A DNA stretch of 64,000 bases from SABY01 sp964593705 (GCA_964593705.1 CAZQIV010000016.1:12884-76883); one strand, 5' to 3'; shown: positions 18,283 to 26,420, counted from the first letter of the stretch. Notes: a model not told the origin generated them from the sequence alone. Made by a program: numbers and translations.

Positions 18283-18290
18283 TAATTTTG
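18283..18290 (+). promoter_or_regulatory. -7 promoter element (TAATTTTG) of the RelE/ParE module
   Basis: Exact TAnnTTTG match, 24 bases before the ATG at 18314. It supports that start over one at 18248, which would lie upstream of the promoter. Confidence 0.55.
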
Positions 18291-18313
18291 TATTCTACAA
18301 ATTAATCGATATT

Positions 18314-18553
18314 ATGAGTACGACTGACCTTAGAAAAGAAATCCTTCAATTCATTGAAACTGCTGATGACGTTTTTTTAAAAAATGTTTATGCTATGTGT
18401 AAATCATATCCTGGTGAGGAGATTGGTTACGATAGCAATGGTTTACCATTGACAAAAGAAAATTTAAAAATAAGGGTCAAAGCTGCATCCAGGCGCGTAA
18501 AATCTGGCGACTTCATTTCTCACGAAACCATCGAAGAAGAAATTGAAGGGTAA
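18314..18553 (+). CDS. Antitoxin of RelE/ParE-type toxin-antitoxin module
   Basis: 79 aa from ATG 18314 (MSTTDLRKEILQFIETADDV). An in-frame upstream start at 18248 would place the start before the -7 element. The protein is helical and acidic at its C-terminus (ISHETIEEEIEG) with a central basic stretch (KIRVKAASRRVKSG). This resembles short antitoxins that pair with RelE/ParE toxins and are usually autorepressors. Two bases separate its stop from the toxin start. No classic ribbon-helix-helix or HTH signature was recognised, so assignment rests on size and position. Confidence 0.7.
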   Translation: MSTTDLRKEILQFIETADDVFLKNVYAMCKSYPGEEIGYDSNGLPLTKENLKIRVKAASRRVKSGDFISHETIEEEIEG

Positions 18554-18555
18554 CC

Positions 18556-18867
18556 ATGAATAAAAAAAAATCCATCAGGTGGGACAGAAAGGCAAAAGAG
18601 CATCTTGATAATATTTATGAATACATTGCTCAGGATTCTATTCCAATCGCAAAGCATGTCAGAAAAGAACTCGTTACACTTGTAGGTAGTCTGAATGATT
18701 TCCCTGAAAAATATTCTCCCGAAGAGTTTCTTATTGATGAGCCTGAAAATTATCGCTCAATTTGCAGATGGAGTTATAAAATCATTTTTGAAATTACGGA
18801 GCAATACATAATTATTGTCGATATTTTTCACACAAGTCAGCACCCCGGAAAGATTACTACAAGATAA
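18556..18867 (+). CDS. RelE/ParE family toxin
   Basis: 103 aa with the RelE/ParE fold pattern: WDRKAKEHLDNIYEYIAQDS (first helix pair), a central FPEKYSPEEFL loop, YRSICRWSYKIIFEITEQYIIIVDIFHTSQHP (the beta-sheet with the conserved basic residues and the I-x-x-I-F-H-T end). Toxins of this superfamily cleave mRNA at the ribosome or poison gyrase; the substrate cannot be assigned here. Cotranscribed with the antitoxin. The pair is enclosed by two copies of the ssb 3' end. Confidence 0.85.
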   Translation: MNKKKSIRWDRKAKEHLDNIYEYIAQDSIPIAKHVRKELVTLVGSLNDFPEKYSPEEFLIDEPENYRSICRWSYKIIFEITEQYIIIVDIFHTSQHPGKITTR

Positions 18868-18882
18868 ACTATAATTACCAAT

Positions 18883-18978
18883 CTGGAAACCAACACTTAC
18901 GATGCCAAAGAAGGCAAGCGGAAGTTTTACACGCAAATAAATGTAAACGATTTCGTGATGCTTGGAAAAGAAAATTGA
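18883..18978 (+). pseudogene. Duplicated 3' fragment of ssb
   Basis: An in-frame copy of the last 31 ssb codons plus stop (LETNTYDAKEGKRKFYTQ...LGKEN), with no start codon or 5' part. Differences from ssb are few and leave the frame intact, as if derived from a slightly diverged ssb allele. It begins 16 bases after the toxin stop and is followed by its own terminator-like hairpin. Confidence 0.85.
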
Positions 18979-19000
18979 TTTTGTGTTAAGTTGAAAATGA

Positions 19001-19034
19001 AAAACCACGGATGATTTTTCATTCGGGGTTTTTT
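19001..19034 (+). terminator. Terminator after the ssb fragment
   Basis: AAAACC-CG-ATGA pairs imperfectly with TCAT-CG-GGTTTT around a T-rich loop, ending in a T-run. It is probably the ancestral terminator of the fragment or of the toxin gene. Confidence 0.6.
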
Positions 19035-19121
19035 GCTGTTTATTGATTACATAAAACCCCCAATGCAATAAGGCAAACGATCGCATTGAATTTACATTGA
19101 ATAATTGATTGTTTATAATAT

Positions 19122-19129
19122 TATCTTTG
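19122..19129 (+). promoter_or_regulatory. -7 promoter element (TATCTTTG) of the VapBC-like module
   Basis: Exact TAnnTTTG match, 16 bases before the antitoxin ATG at 19145, implying a very short leader. Confidence 0.5.
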
Positions 19130-19144
19130 TAAAAATATCTAAAG

Positions 19145-19387
19145 ATGAAAGCTGTAGAATTTGAAACAAAAATCCAGAACGGGATTATTAAAATTCCAGT
19201 TCAATATGAGGAGTTTATAAATAAATATGCAAAGATCATTTTGATCTCAAAAGATGATGAATTGGATTCAATCGAATCAAAAAATAAAATTAAACTTCTC
19301 CTTGATCAAATTATCGAAAAGCAACCCTTCAGTTCTATTGAAGATCCTGTTGAATGGCAAAAAAAACTAAGAAATGAATGGGAATAG
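19145..19387 (+). CDS. Antitoxin of PIN-domain toxin-antitoxin module
   Basis: 80 aa. The N-terminal half has an AbrB/SpoVT-like beta pattern (VEFETKIQNGIIKIPVQYEEF). The C-terminal half is charged and helical (LLDQIIEKQPFSSIEDPVEWQKKLRNEWE), the arrangement expected for a PIN-toxin antitoxin that binds DNA with one half and the toxin with the other. It overlaps the toxin gene by 14 bases, so the two are translationally coupled. Confidence 0.75.
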   Translation: MKAVEFETKIQNGIIKIPVQYEEFINKYAKIILISKDDELDSIESKNKIKLLLDQIIEKQPFSSIEDPVEWQKKLRNEWE

Positions 19388-19757
19388 CCTTGTTGTTGAC
19401 AGCAATATCATTATTTATCTCTCCAAAAATCAAATCAGTTTTGATGATGTATTCTCCAAACATGACTTTTTTTATCTATCTATAATAACCTATATTGAGG
19501 TTTTAGGATTTAATTTTCGTAGTAATGATGAAAAAACAGTTGTGACAAAATTTCTTTCAAATTTTGAAATATTAAATGTTACCCAAGTTTTAGCCGAAAG
19601 GGTTATTGAAATCAGAAAGGTTCGGAAAATAAAACTTCCTGATGCTATAATTCTTGCAACCGCTCAAGCAACCGGGAGTGATTTGATGACAAAAAACATC
19701 GCTGACTTTAATAATATTGATCCTCAAATCCACTTAATTGACCCAATGCTTAAATAA
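19374..19757 (+). CDS. PIN-domain toxin (VapC family)
   Basis: 127 aa PIN domain. Acidic metal-binding residues are visible in VVDSNIIIYL (Asp near residue 9), IITYIEVLGF (Glu), KLPDAIILATA (Asp) and DLMTKNIADFN (last Asp). VapC toxins are Mg-dependent ribonucleases that cleave tRNA or rRNA. It follows its antitoxin with a 14-base overlap. This is the second TA module in 1.5 kb. Confidence 0.88.
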   Translation: MNGNSLVVDSNIIIYLSKNQISFDDVFSKHDFFYLSIITYIEVLGFNFRSNDEKTVVTKFLSNFEILNVTQVLAERVIEIRKVRKIKLPDAIILATAQATGSDLMTKNIADFNNIDPQIHLIDPMLK

Positions 19758-19805
19758 ATGGAGTCTTCTTTTTCTGAGCTTTTAAATAACATTTAGGTGG
19801 TTTAT

Positions 19806-20813
19806 CTAATTTATTGAATCCAAACTTAGAATTTCAATTACTTCTGCTATCGTCTCTAATTTTTTATTCCTTCCCCTACTGATAATATGAAAATGATTAT
19901 CAATGGTTTCAATCGTTACCACTGCTCTTTCATCACCATTTACTTGAAATCCTTTTCTGACAAGTGCTTTTTTCAGCCACTCATAAGAAACACCACTTCC
20001 TTTAACGATGATGTTACCGATGGGCTGAGCCTGAAATTCGAAGTTCCCGGAAGCAATATCGAATTTTGTTTTATCGCGATCGAAGAACTCAGCAAACCGG
20101 CCTGAAAGAATTAAATCTTCGGGAATGCCGGCCTGCATAGCTTTATTTTTTCCCATAAGCCATATCTTATCAGCAAAACGAATGGCCAATTGTAAATCGT
20201 GAGTCGATAAGAGAATGGCTTTATCTTGTTTCCAGGATGCATTTCGAAGCAATTGAAGAATTTCAATTTTACTTGGAAAATCAAGGTAGGCTGTGGGTTC
20301 GTCAAGGAAGATGATGGGAGTTTCCTGTGCCAGCGATTTTGCTATCAAAACTTTTTGGCGTTCACCATCGCTCAATTCAAAATATTTGCGATTGTATAGA
20401 TTTTCTATGCCGGTATCAATTAATGCTTTTTCGATAGCGAGAGTGTCCTGTTTGCTCAGCCTCCCCAAAAATCCTGTATATGGCGATCTTCCATAAGCCA
20501 CCATATCAAACACTTCCATATTTCCCACAAAAACCTGTTCGGTGAGCACTACGCTTATTTTTTTTGCAGCTTCGGCAGTTGAAAGTTTTGACAACTTATT
20601 TTTCTCAATAAATACTTCTCCATCAATTGCTTTTTGAAAACCTGCCAAAGTGCGGATAAGCGTGCTTTTGCCGGAGCCATTGGGACCAAGCAGACAGGTA
20701 ATTTCTCCCTTGTTAAGTTTAAGATTTAAATCCTGATGCAAAACATTTTGTCCCCTACCCTTTTGTTGGTAGCCAATGGATAATTTTTCAGTATGTAAAA
20801 CCACATCTTTCAT
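19806..20813 (-). CDS. ABC transporter ATP-binding protein (FecE/BtuD type)
   Basis: 335 aa. Walker A GPNGSGKST (~42-50), ABC signature ELSDGERQKV (~147-156), Walker B PIIFLDEPTAYLD (~168-180) and the switch His in STHDLQLA. An extra ~85-residue C-terminal region (from about 250) is appended to the ~255-residue core, as in several Bacteroidota importers of this type. It energises import of a siderophore, heme or cobalamin. The gene is last in a three-gene operon. Its ATG overlaps the permease stop by one base (TAATG). Confidence 0.88.
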   Translation of the reverse strand: MKDVVLHTEKLSIGYQQKGRGQNVLHQDLNLKLNKGEITCLLGPNGSGKSTLIRTLAGFQKAIDGEVFIEKNKLSKLSTAEAAKKISVVLTEQVFVGNMEVFDMVAYGRSPYTGFLGRLSKQDTLAIEKALIDTGIENLYNRKYFELSDGERQKVLIAKSLAQETPIIFLDEPTAYLDFPSKIEILQLLRNASWKQDKAILLSTHDLQLAIRFADKIWLMGKNKAMQAGIPEDLILSGRFAEFFDRDKTKFDIASGNFEFQAQPIGNIIVKGSGVSYEWLKKALVRKGFQVNGDERAVVTIETIDNHFHIISRGRNKKLETIAEVIEILSLDSIN

Positions 20814-21880
20814 TAAATTGCTTTTTGGTAATGTTTGCTTTTAATGATAACCCAAATTACAAGCGGGGCACCAATCAGCGAGGTAATTGCATTGATTGGC
20901 AATGCACCGTCAAAGCCCGGCAAGCGTGCAACCATATTGCAAAACAAGGCAAGCATCATTCCCGAAAGTATGGTGCCGGGTACGTTGATAAAATGATCAG
21001 AACTTTTGAAAAGATTGCGGCTAAGATGTGGAATTGCGATGCCTAAAAATGCAATGGGGCCACAATAAGCAGTAACGACAGCAACAAGAATTCCTGCTGC
21101 CACGATCAATAAAATCGAAATTCGCCTGGTGTTAAATCCCAGGTTTCTCGCGTAATTATCACCAAGCAATAATGCATTCATGGGTTTGATCATAAATACA
21201 GAAATAGCTATTCCAATAAAAACTACAGGAAAGAAAAAGGCATGTTGCTGCCACGAAACATTGGCAAAACTTCCGAGACCCCAAATTACAAAAGCTTGTA
21301 GATCTTCTTTAAGACTGTAAAATTGCAATATCCCAACAATTGCCGAAATTATGTATGCAATCATAATTCCGATGATTAGAATTGTAGTGTTGTTTCGGAA
21401 TTTTGCGGCCAAAATCATAATCAACAATAAAACGGCGAAGGCACCGGCAAAGGCTGCAAAGACAACAGAAAAATTACTACTTATCTGATTTTGGGTTATA
21501 ATTCTAATATCGGGAACTGAAACAATCATCATAAGTAAAGCTACCCCGAGGCTGGCTCCTGAACTCACGCCCAAAACCGATGGTCCTGCAAGCGGATTTC
21601 TGAAAAGTGTTTGCATCATCAGGCCGCTAACGCCAAGTGCTGCTCCAGCCAAAACAGCAGTAAACGCCTGTGGTAATCTTGTATCGAGAACTATTCCCTG
21701 CCAGGATGCTCTGCCGGTTTCGGCTCCGGATAGTATTTTTAATATTTCATAAGGAGGAATACTTATCGACCCTAAAGCAATGTTGAGAATGAACAGAAAT
21801 AGTATTAATGCCCCCATCAACAAGAACTTTCCTGCAACTGCCTTTTGTTTATTATGATATGTCAGAGAAATACCTGTCAT
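20813..21880 (-). CDS. FecCD-family ABC transporter permease
   Basis: 355 aa with about ten membrane spans. Family motifs: IVLDTRLPQAFTAVLAGAAL, MMQTLFRNPLAGPSVLGVSSGA near the N-terminus and the coupling/translocation segment GPIAFLGIAIPHLSRNLF. It forms a homodimeric inner-membrane channel for iron-chelate, heme or B12 uptake. Its start overlaps the binding-protein stop by four bases (ATGA), and it is followed by the ATPase. Confidence 0.9.
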   Translation of the reverse strand: MTGISLTYHNKQKAVAGKFLLMGALILFLFILNIALGSISIPPYEILKILSGAETGRASWQGIVLDTRLPQAFTAVLAGAALGVSGLMMQTLFRNPLAGPSVLGVSSGASLGVALLMMIVSVPDIRIITQNQISSNFSVVFAAFAGAFAVLLLIMILAAKFRNNTTILIIGIMIAYIISAIVGILQFYSLKEDLQAFVIWGLGSFANVSWQQHAFFFPVVFIGIAISVFMIKPMNALLLGDNYARNLGFNTRRISILLIVAAGILVAVVTAYCGPIAFLGIAIPHLSRNLFKSSDHFINVPGTILSGMMLALFCNMVARLPGFDGALPINAITSLIGAPLVIWVIIKSKHYQKAI

Positions 21881-23031
21881 TTTAGTAATTCGTAATAAAT
21901 ATTTTGGTGATGAGGCAAAAGTGAGGGATGAAAAATGTGAATGTAATCGGCCAGAATAACTTGCGGTTCCAGAAACCCTTTTTGAAAGAATGGTTTTTTA
22001 AGGGTGTTGCAAACAATCACTTTTTTATTTTTAAATGCAGCAAAGTCCGCATATCTTCCATCTTCAGCCTTCAACATTTCATAAGTATAATCCTGGGATG
22101 TGTAAACAAGAAATCGCCAGTAATCTGCCTCCAATCCCCGGCCATAAACAGTTTCAAAGTCGAGCATTATGCCACCTGTGCTATAATTTTCTTTCCATAA
22201 ATAATCAGCTCCTGCATCTTCAATAAATTGTGCTTCATAACTTTTTCCTCCTGAGAGATTCCAAAAACCGCCATATTGCTTCCCGGTAATTACTGTTGGT
22301 CGATAACTCAGCGTTTCGCTTAATTTTTTCAATTGAAAATATTCATTTTTAATGGAATCAAAAATATGGATGGCTTCTTTCTCTTTTCCTGTTAAAACGC
22401 CAATAAACTTTATCCATTCGGCGCGGCCTAAGGGATCTGATTCCAGGTAATCACCATTAGGGATAATCGTCAGGCCTGCGTTTTGGAGGGGAATAAAACT
22501 TTGTCCTTTTTGGGGTGAAATCATTACCACATCAGGTGAAAGGTTAATTAATTCTTCGAGCTTAAAATGATCGCCAATTCCGATTTCTTTTATTTTTCTC
22601 GATTCGACCAGACCTTTAAATTTTTTAGAAACCACATATTTAACACTGCTTACGCCAACAAGCAAATCAATTTTGTTTAAAACATCAAGAAATGAAAGAT
22701 GTGAGGCAGATAAAACCACCAACTTTTTTATGGGAACTTTAATTGATTTTCCATCAGGAAAAGTTAAGTCTTTATCTTTTTCATTAACAAGATAAAACTT
22801 TTGACTTTTAAATGTTGAATCCCAGGGATTAAAAATTTCAAGCAGTTTCACATCATCGCTTTCCCTGATTTGAAACCCGCTTGCTATTTCAGGGTTAGAA
22901 GGTGAATAGGCCTCAAAAACAAATTTTGAATAATTTTTCCCATTATCTTCATGGCTTTCATTACAGGAAGTAAACACTACGAAAATTAAAAATATACAAA
23001 TTGCATAATATCTCATCAAAATAAATTTCAA
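21877..23031 (-). CDS. Substrate-binding lipoprotein of the FecBCD-type importer
   Basis: 384 aa. Lipoprotein signal peptide with lipobox FTSCNE (Cys ~23). The periplasmic-binding fold type II/TroA-like domain includes KLVVLSASHLSFLDVLNKIDLLVGVS, LEELINLSPDVVMISPQKGQ and GGIMLDFETVYGRGLEADYW. A Met at residue 6 could be the real start. First gene of the operon. The ligand (cobalamin, siderophore or heme) cannot be told; no riboswitch-like structure or TonB-dependent receptor gene is adjacent. Confidence 0.85.
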   Translation of the reverse strand: MKFILMRYYAICIFLIFVVFTSCNESHEDNGKNYSKFVFEAYSPSNPEIASGFQIRESDDVKLLEIFNPWDSTFKSQKFYLVNEKDKDLTFPDGKSIKVPIKKLVVLSASHLSFLDVLNKIDLLVGVSSVKYVVSKKFKGLVESRKIKEIGIGDHFKLEELINLSPDVVMISPQKGQSFIPLQNAGLTIIPNGDYLESDPLGRAEWIKFIGVLTGKEKEAIHIFDSIKNEYFQLKKLSETLSYRPTVITGKQYGGFWNLSGGKSYEAQFIEDAGADYLWKENYSTGGIMLDFETVYGRGLEADYWRFLVYTSQDYTYEMLKAEDGRYADFAAFKNKKVIVCNTLKKPFFQKGFLEPQVILADYIHIFHPSLLPHHQNIYYELLK

Positions 23032-23096
23032 AATTTTTAAATCAATTTATTTATCGTTATTGGCGGGCAGGCATCGTTGTGTTTGCATTGATGTAC

Positions 23097-23145
23097 AGAC
23101 AAGGTATGCCTTGTCTCTGAAGAACAGACAAGGCATGCCTTGTCT
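23097..23145. repeat. Two tandem AGACAAGG(C/T)ATGCCTTGTCT palindromes
   Basis: 20-bp palindromes at 23097-23116 (one mismatch) and 23126-23145 (perfect), nine bases apart, between the GroES-like gene's stop and the ABC importer promoter region. They could act as a terminator-like structure or be a dispersed palindromic element. Confidence 0.7.
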
Positions 23146-23162
23146 CTACGGCAATCCCCCCC

Positions 23163-23540
23163 TCAATCAAAAAGTTCCTCATCTCTCTCCAGCAATAAAA
23201 TGGAATGCTGTGGGACTATAAAATATTTTTCGCCATGAAACATAACTTCCATGGCACCTTTTTGCATGAATATCGCTACATCACCAACTTTAACCTGCAA
23301 AGGAATGTACTTGGTTTTTTCTTCCGAATTTTTCCAGGGTTCATCCATGTCATCTCCTGGCAGCGGGATTGGATAACCCGGACCTGCTTTAACAACATAA
23401 CCACTTTGCAATTCTTCTTTTTCTTTGTAGCCGGGTGGCAGGTACAATCCACCCCTGGATTTATTGCTTTGCGTTTTTGGTTTTATTAAAACCCTGTCGC
23501 CAACCACGATCAACTTACTTATATCAGGATTTGATGGCAT
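23163..23540 (-). CDS. GroES-like (Cpn10-family) protein
   Basis: 125 aa. The GroES fold is recognisable: VVGDRVLIKPKTQSNKSRGGLYLPPGYKEKEELQSGYVVKAGPG, then VKVGDVAIFM and GEKYFIVPQHSILLLE. It is longer than canonical GroES (~90-97 aa), with an insertion after the mobile-loop region, and no groEL lies next to it, so it is probably a paralogue with a specialised co-chaperone role. A -7 element (23568-23575, minus) lies just upstream. Confidence 0.8.
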   Translation of the reverse strand: MPSNPDISKLIVVGDRVLIKPKTQSNKSRGGLYLPPGYKEKEELQSGYVVKAGPGYPIPLPGDDMDEPWKNSEEKTKYIPLQVKVGDVAIFMQKGAMEVMFHGEKYFIVPQHSILLLERDEELFD

Positions 23541-23567
23541 CTTACTATTTATTTATTATTATTTGAG

Positions 23568-23575
23568 CAAAATTA
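23568..23575 (-). promoter_or_regulatory. -7 promoter element (TAATTTTG) of the GroES-like gene
   Basis: CAAAATTA on the plus strand reads TAATTTTG on the minus strand, 28 bases before the start codon. Confidence 0.5.
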
Positions 23576-23662
23576 TACAATCCTGCGGAATAGCAGAATT
23601 ATTTGTCCAGCGCACCAGACATTATCAGCCTAATTTAGAAATAGTCAACTTTATGGAAAGAC

Positions 23663-23742
23663 CTAACTTGGACAAGCCAAAACCAAACAAGGTGATCATG
23701 TAAAATTTATGGTGTATTCCTGTTTTGGTTTGTCCAAGTTAG
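23663..23742. repeat. Miniature inverted-repeat element, 80 bp
   Basis: CTAACTTGGACAAGCCAAAA at the left end is the reverse complement of the right end (23722-23742) with one mismatch in 21. The 38-bp centre has no coding potential. Confidence 0.65.
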
Positions 23743-23836
23743 TCGGCAAAATTTATAAATGCATATTTTGCAATTAAGAGCTTTATTATTTATCTTCCTT
23801 TCATATTAACAACAATGCATTTTAAATTTTGCATGG

Positions 23837-23891
23837 GTATCTTATCTCTAATATTCTGCCAAAAAATGGCAGAATATTAGAGATAAGATAC
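23837..23891. repeat. 25-bp perfect hairpin with A5 loop
   Basis: The arm 23837-23861 and its exact reverse complement 23867-23891 enclose AAAAA. The stem is AT-rich (GTATCTTATCTCTAATATTC...) and no T-run follows on either strand. Confidence 0.85.
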
Positions 23892-23965
23892 TAATTACCA
23901 ATTACTAATATCCAATAACCTTTAACTCCCAACTTTTAACTCCCAACTGCATATTTTATGGCTCA

Positions 23966-24144
23966 ACTACCATTTTTGTGGATGTAAATGATGGCTATCA
24001 CTGGAAACAGATTTCTCCTTTCAAAACTTCCCCGAAGGATCGGGGCTGGCTGCTTCGCTTCGTTTTTTAGTACTAATGACAATTTTTTATCACCAACAAC
24101 TATTAGATCATTAATATTTTACTTTCCACTAAATTCGTGGTAGT
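23966..24144. repeat. ACTAC-bounded inverted-repeat element, copy 1
   Basis: Termini ACTACCATTTTTGTGG and CCACTAAATTCGTGGTAGT are imperfect inverted repeats. Both ends and the internal TTATCACCAACAACTATTAG segment recur in inverse orientation at 45318-45760, and one end recurs at ~10433. Confidence 0.65.
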
Positions 24145-24248
24145 ACCTATTTTGTAAATGCCAAATACTCCTTGTCATCTAAATTTTTTTGCCTGATAAT
24201 GTCCCAATCAAAAAATCGTTGTAAAGAAACTTATGTGGGAATAAGTCC

Positions 24249-24256
24249 TAATTTTG
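24249..24256 (+). promoter_or_regulatory. -7 promoter element (TAATTTTG) of the mutL-linked cluster
   Basis: Exact TAnnTTTG match, 18 bases before ATG 24274; supports that start rather than one at 24172. Confidence 0.5.
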
Positions 24257-24273
24257 CCATAAATATTAAAATC

Positions 24274-24537
24274 ATGCAAATTGTATTTTTTAAACGACCA
24301 CAACCACGGCAATTTGATTACAAACCGCGCTATTATGATGAGGAAAAGGAGCGCAAGGAAGAGCGGCGTAAAGCAATTGAGGAGGGTAGTGCAGGAAATC
24401 CTGCCAACTTAAAGCGTGATATTGAACGGCGTTGGAGACGAATTGACAAGAAAAATCGTAATAAATCGAAAGGTATTAATCTTTTAGTTTATCTCATCGT
24501 TGCAGCCCTTTTGGTTTATTTTGTATTTTTTGTTTAA
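24274..24537 (+). CDS. Small basic protein with C-terminal membrane anchor
   Basis: 87 aa from ATG 24274 (MQIVFFKRPQPRQFDYKPRYYDEEKE). The highly charged, helical middle (KERKEERRKAIEEG...RDIERRWRRIDKKNRNKSK) is followed by one membrane span (GINLLVYLIVAALLVYFVFF) at the very end. Comparable small proteins often sit upstream of mutL in Bacteroidota. Function unknown. A -7 element immediately precedes the chosen start; a longer in-frame reading from 24172 would begin ahead of the promoter. The mutL ATG is 23 bases downstream. Confidence 0.7.
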   Translation: MQIVFFKRPQPRQFDYKPRYYDEEKERKEERRKAIEEGSAGNPANLKRDIERRWRRIDKKNRNKSKGINLLVYLIVAALLVYFVFFV

Positions 24538-24560
24538 GAATTTGTGGAATTAAGCTTTTT

Positions 24561-26420
24561 ATGTCTGACATTATTCATTTATTACCCGATTCCGTTGCCA
24601 ACCAAATTGCTGCCGGCGAAGTAATTCAAAGGCCGGCTTCTGCCGTGAAAGAACTCCTGGAGAATACGATAGATTCAGGTGCTCAGCACATTGATCTGGT
24701 GATTAAAGATGCCGGCAAAACCCTGATACAGGTTACTGACGATGGTTGTGGTATGTCAGAAACTGATGCCAGAATGTCGTTCGAGCGTCATGCTACTTCA
24801 AAAATTCAATCTGTAAATGATCTATTTTCCATCAGAACCATGGGATTTCGGGGTGAAGCGCTGGCTTCAATAGCGGCCATTGCACAAGTTGAATTGAAAT
24901 CGAAAAAAAATGAAGAGGAGCTGGGTACCTGCCTAAAAATAGAAGGTTCGGAAGTGAAAAGCCAGGAGTTTTGCCAGTGCCCGGCAGGAACGACCCTGAT
25001 GATTAAAAATTTGTTTTTTAATGTTCCTGCAAGGCGAAAGTTCCTGAAGTCGAATAATGTTGAACTGCGACATATCCTCGAAGAATTTCAGCGAGTGGCG
25101 CTTGCAAACAATGAAATTTCATTCAGCCTGTTCAACGATAGTAAAATAGTTTTTCAACTCCGCCCCGGCTCGCTCAAAGAAAGGATAGTCGCAATATTTA
25201 GCCAGAATTTCAACAAGCGACTCATTCCTGTTCATCAGGAGCTCGAAACAATGACCATCAGCGGGTTTGTGGGGAAACCGGAATTTGCTAAAAAAATTAG
25301 GGGAGAGCAATATTTTTTCGTAAACAAAAGGTTTATGAGGCATGCTTATCTGAATCATGCGGTGGATAATGCTTTTGATCAATTGCTTCCTGAAAAATCT
25401 TACCCGGCATATTTTATTTTTATTGATATCAATCCCGAAGAAATTGACATTAATATTCATCCCACCAAAACCGAAATAAAGTTTCAGGATGAAAAGGTAA
25501 TGTATTCTGTTTTAAGATCGGCGGTAAAAGCTGCTTTGGGTAAGTTCAGCATTACGCCAAGTCTTGATTTCAGTAAAGACCCGACCTTGGATTTTACGAT
25601 GCCTTCGAAGGATACACCCATCAGGCCACCCACGTTAAAACTGGATTCGAATTTTAATCCTTTCGAGAGCCGAAAATCAGAACCTTTGATACGCGAAAAA
25701 AATAATCAACAAAATTGGGAAAATCTTTATCCCGACAGAAATAAATCATTAGCGGATCAAAAACAAAAATCATTTCCTAAAGATCATTCAAGGCAGATGG
25801 AAGCAAGGCTGGTAAATTCAGAATCATCTACCGACAGCTATTTCCAGTTGCACAATGCTTTTATTTTAACGCAGGTAAAATCGGGCTTAATGGTGATTGA
25901 CCAGCAAAATGCTCATGAGCGCATACTTTACGAACGTTATTTGAACTTATTGGGAAACCGACAAGCACTTTCGCAGCAAGAATTATTTCCTGTCAAAATT
26001 TCACTTCCACCAGCCGAGGCAGAGTTATTGTTAGAAGTGCTTGATGAGTTGAATATGCTTGGATTTGATCTGCAAACCGATCCTGATAAAAACTTCCAAT
26101 TTATAATACACGGAACACCTGCAGGATTGAAACAAACAAATATTGCAGCATTAATCGAAGGAATTATAGACAATTACAAGACAAATATGTTGGAGTTAAA
26201 CCTTGACAAAAAGTACAATTTGGCCCGTTCGCTGGCAAAAAATATGTCGATAAAACGTGGCAAAACACTTCAGCAAATAGAAATGAAAAGCATTATCGAA
26301 TCATTATTTGCCTGCCAGATGCCCGAGGTTTCTTTGGATGGTCAGCCTGTAATTAGAATAATACCTCTAAATACAATGATGAATTTTGATTTTGATCAGT
26401 CTGAACAAAACCCCGGTTAA
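24561..26420 (+). CDS. mutL: DNA mismatch repair protein MutL
   Basis: 619 aa. GHKL ATPase motifs at the N-terminus: ELLENTIDSGA, VTDDGCGM and TMGFRGEALASIA. The transducer domain follows (FFVNKRFMRHAYLNHAV; DINIHPTKTEIKF ~290-302). A linker with little conservation (~330-425) leads to the C-terminal dimerisation domain. MutL couples MutS mismatch recognition to strand incision or removal. In the C-terminal domain the endonuclease motif DQHAxxE appears as DQQNAHERILYE (~446), with Gln replacing the His, and the late Cys motif reads CQMPEVSLDG, so nicking activity is uncertain. Followed by two rhomboid genes in the same direction. Confidence 0.95.
   Translation: MSDIIHLLPDSVANQIAAGEVIQRPASAVKELLENTIDSGAQHIDLVIKDAGKTLIQVTDDGCGMSETDARMSFERHATSKIQSVNDLFSIRTMGFRGEALASIAAIAQVELKSKKNEEELGTCLKIEGSEVKSQEFCQCPAGTTLMIKNLFFNVPARRKFLKSNNVELRHILEEFQRVALANNEISFSLFNDSKIVFQLRPGSLKERIVAIFSQNFNKRLIPVHQELETMTISGFVGKPEFAKKIRGEQYFFVNKRFMRHAYLNHAVDNAFDQLLPEKSYPAYFIFIDINPEEIDINIHPTKTEIKFQDEKVMYSVLRSAVKAALGKFSITPSLDFSKDPTLDFTMPSKDTPIRPPTLKLDSNFNPFESRKSEPLIREKNNQQNWENLYPDRNKSLADQKQKSFPKDHSRQMEARLVNSESSTDSYFQLHNAFILTQVKSGLMVIDQQNAHERILYERYLNLLGNRQALSQQELFPVKISLPPAEAELLLEVLDELNMLGFDLQTDPDKNFQFIIHGTPAGLKQTNIAALIEGIIDNYKTNMLELNLDKKYNLARSLAKNMSIKRGKTLQQIEMKSIIESLFACQMPEVSLDGQPVIRIIPLNTMMNFDFDQSEQNPG

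Larger units (their letters stand above)
23541..24273. other. Repeat-rich divergent intergenic region
   Basis: In order: the GroES-like promoter; an 80-bp element with 21-bp inverted ends (23663-23742); a 25-bp perfect hairpin (23837-23891); low-complexity AATTACCAATTAC/AACTCCCAACTTTT repeats (~23893-23948); an ACTAC-bounded element (23966-24144); and a TAATTTTG element before the next gene. No ORF is supported. Confidence 0.65.

Noticed and set aside
18248..18313. Longer N-terminus for the first antitoxin
   Set aside because: It spans the predicted -7 element at 18283-18290; the ATG at 18314 fits promoter and toxin-antitoxin size.
23041..23160. Cobalamin riboswitch upstream of the FecBCD-type operon
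   Set aside because: The leader of the binding-protein gene is short and shows only two tandem palindromes, with no B12-box-like conserved segment.
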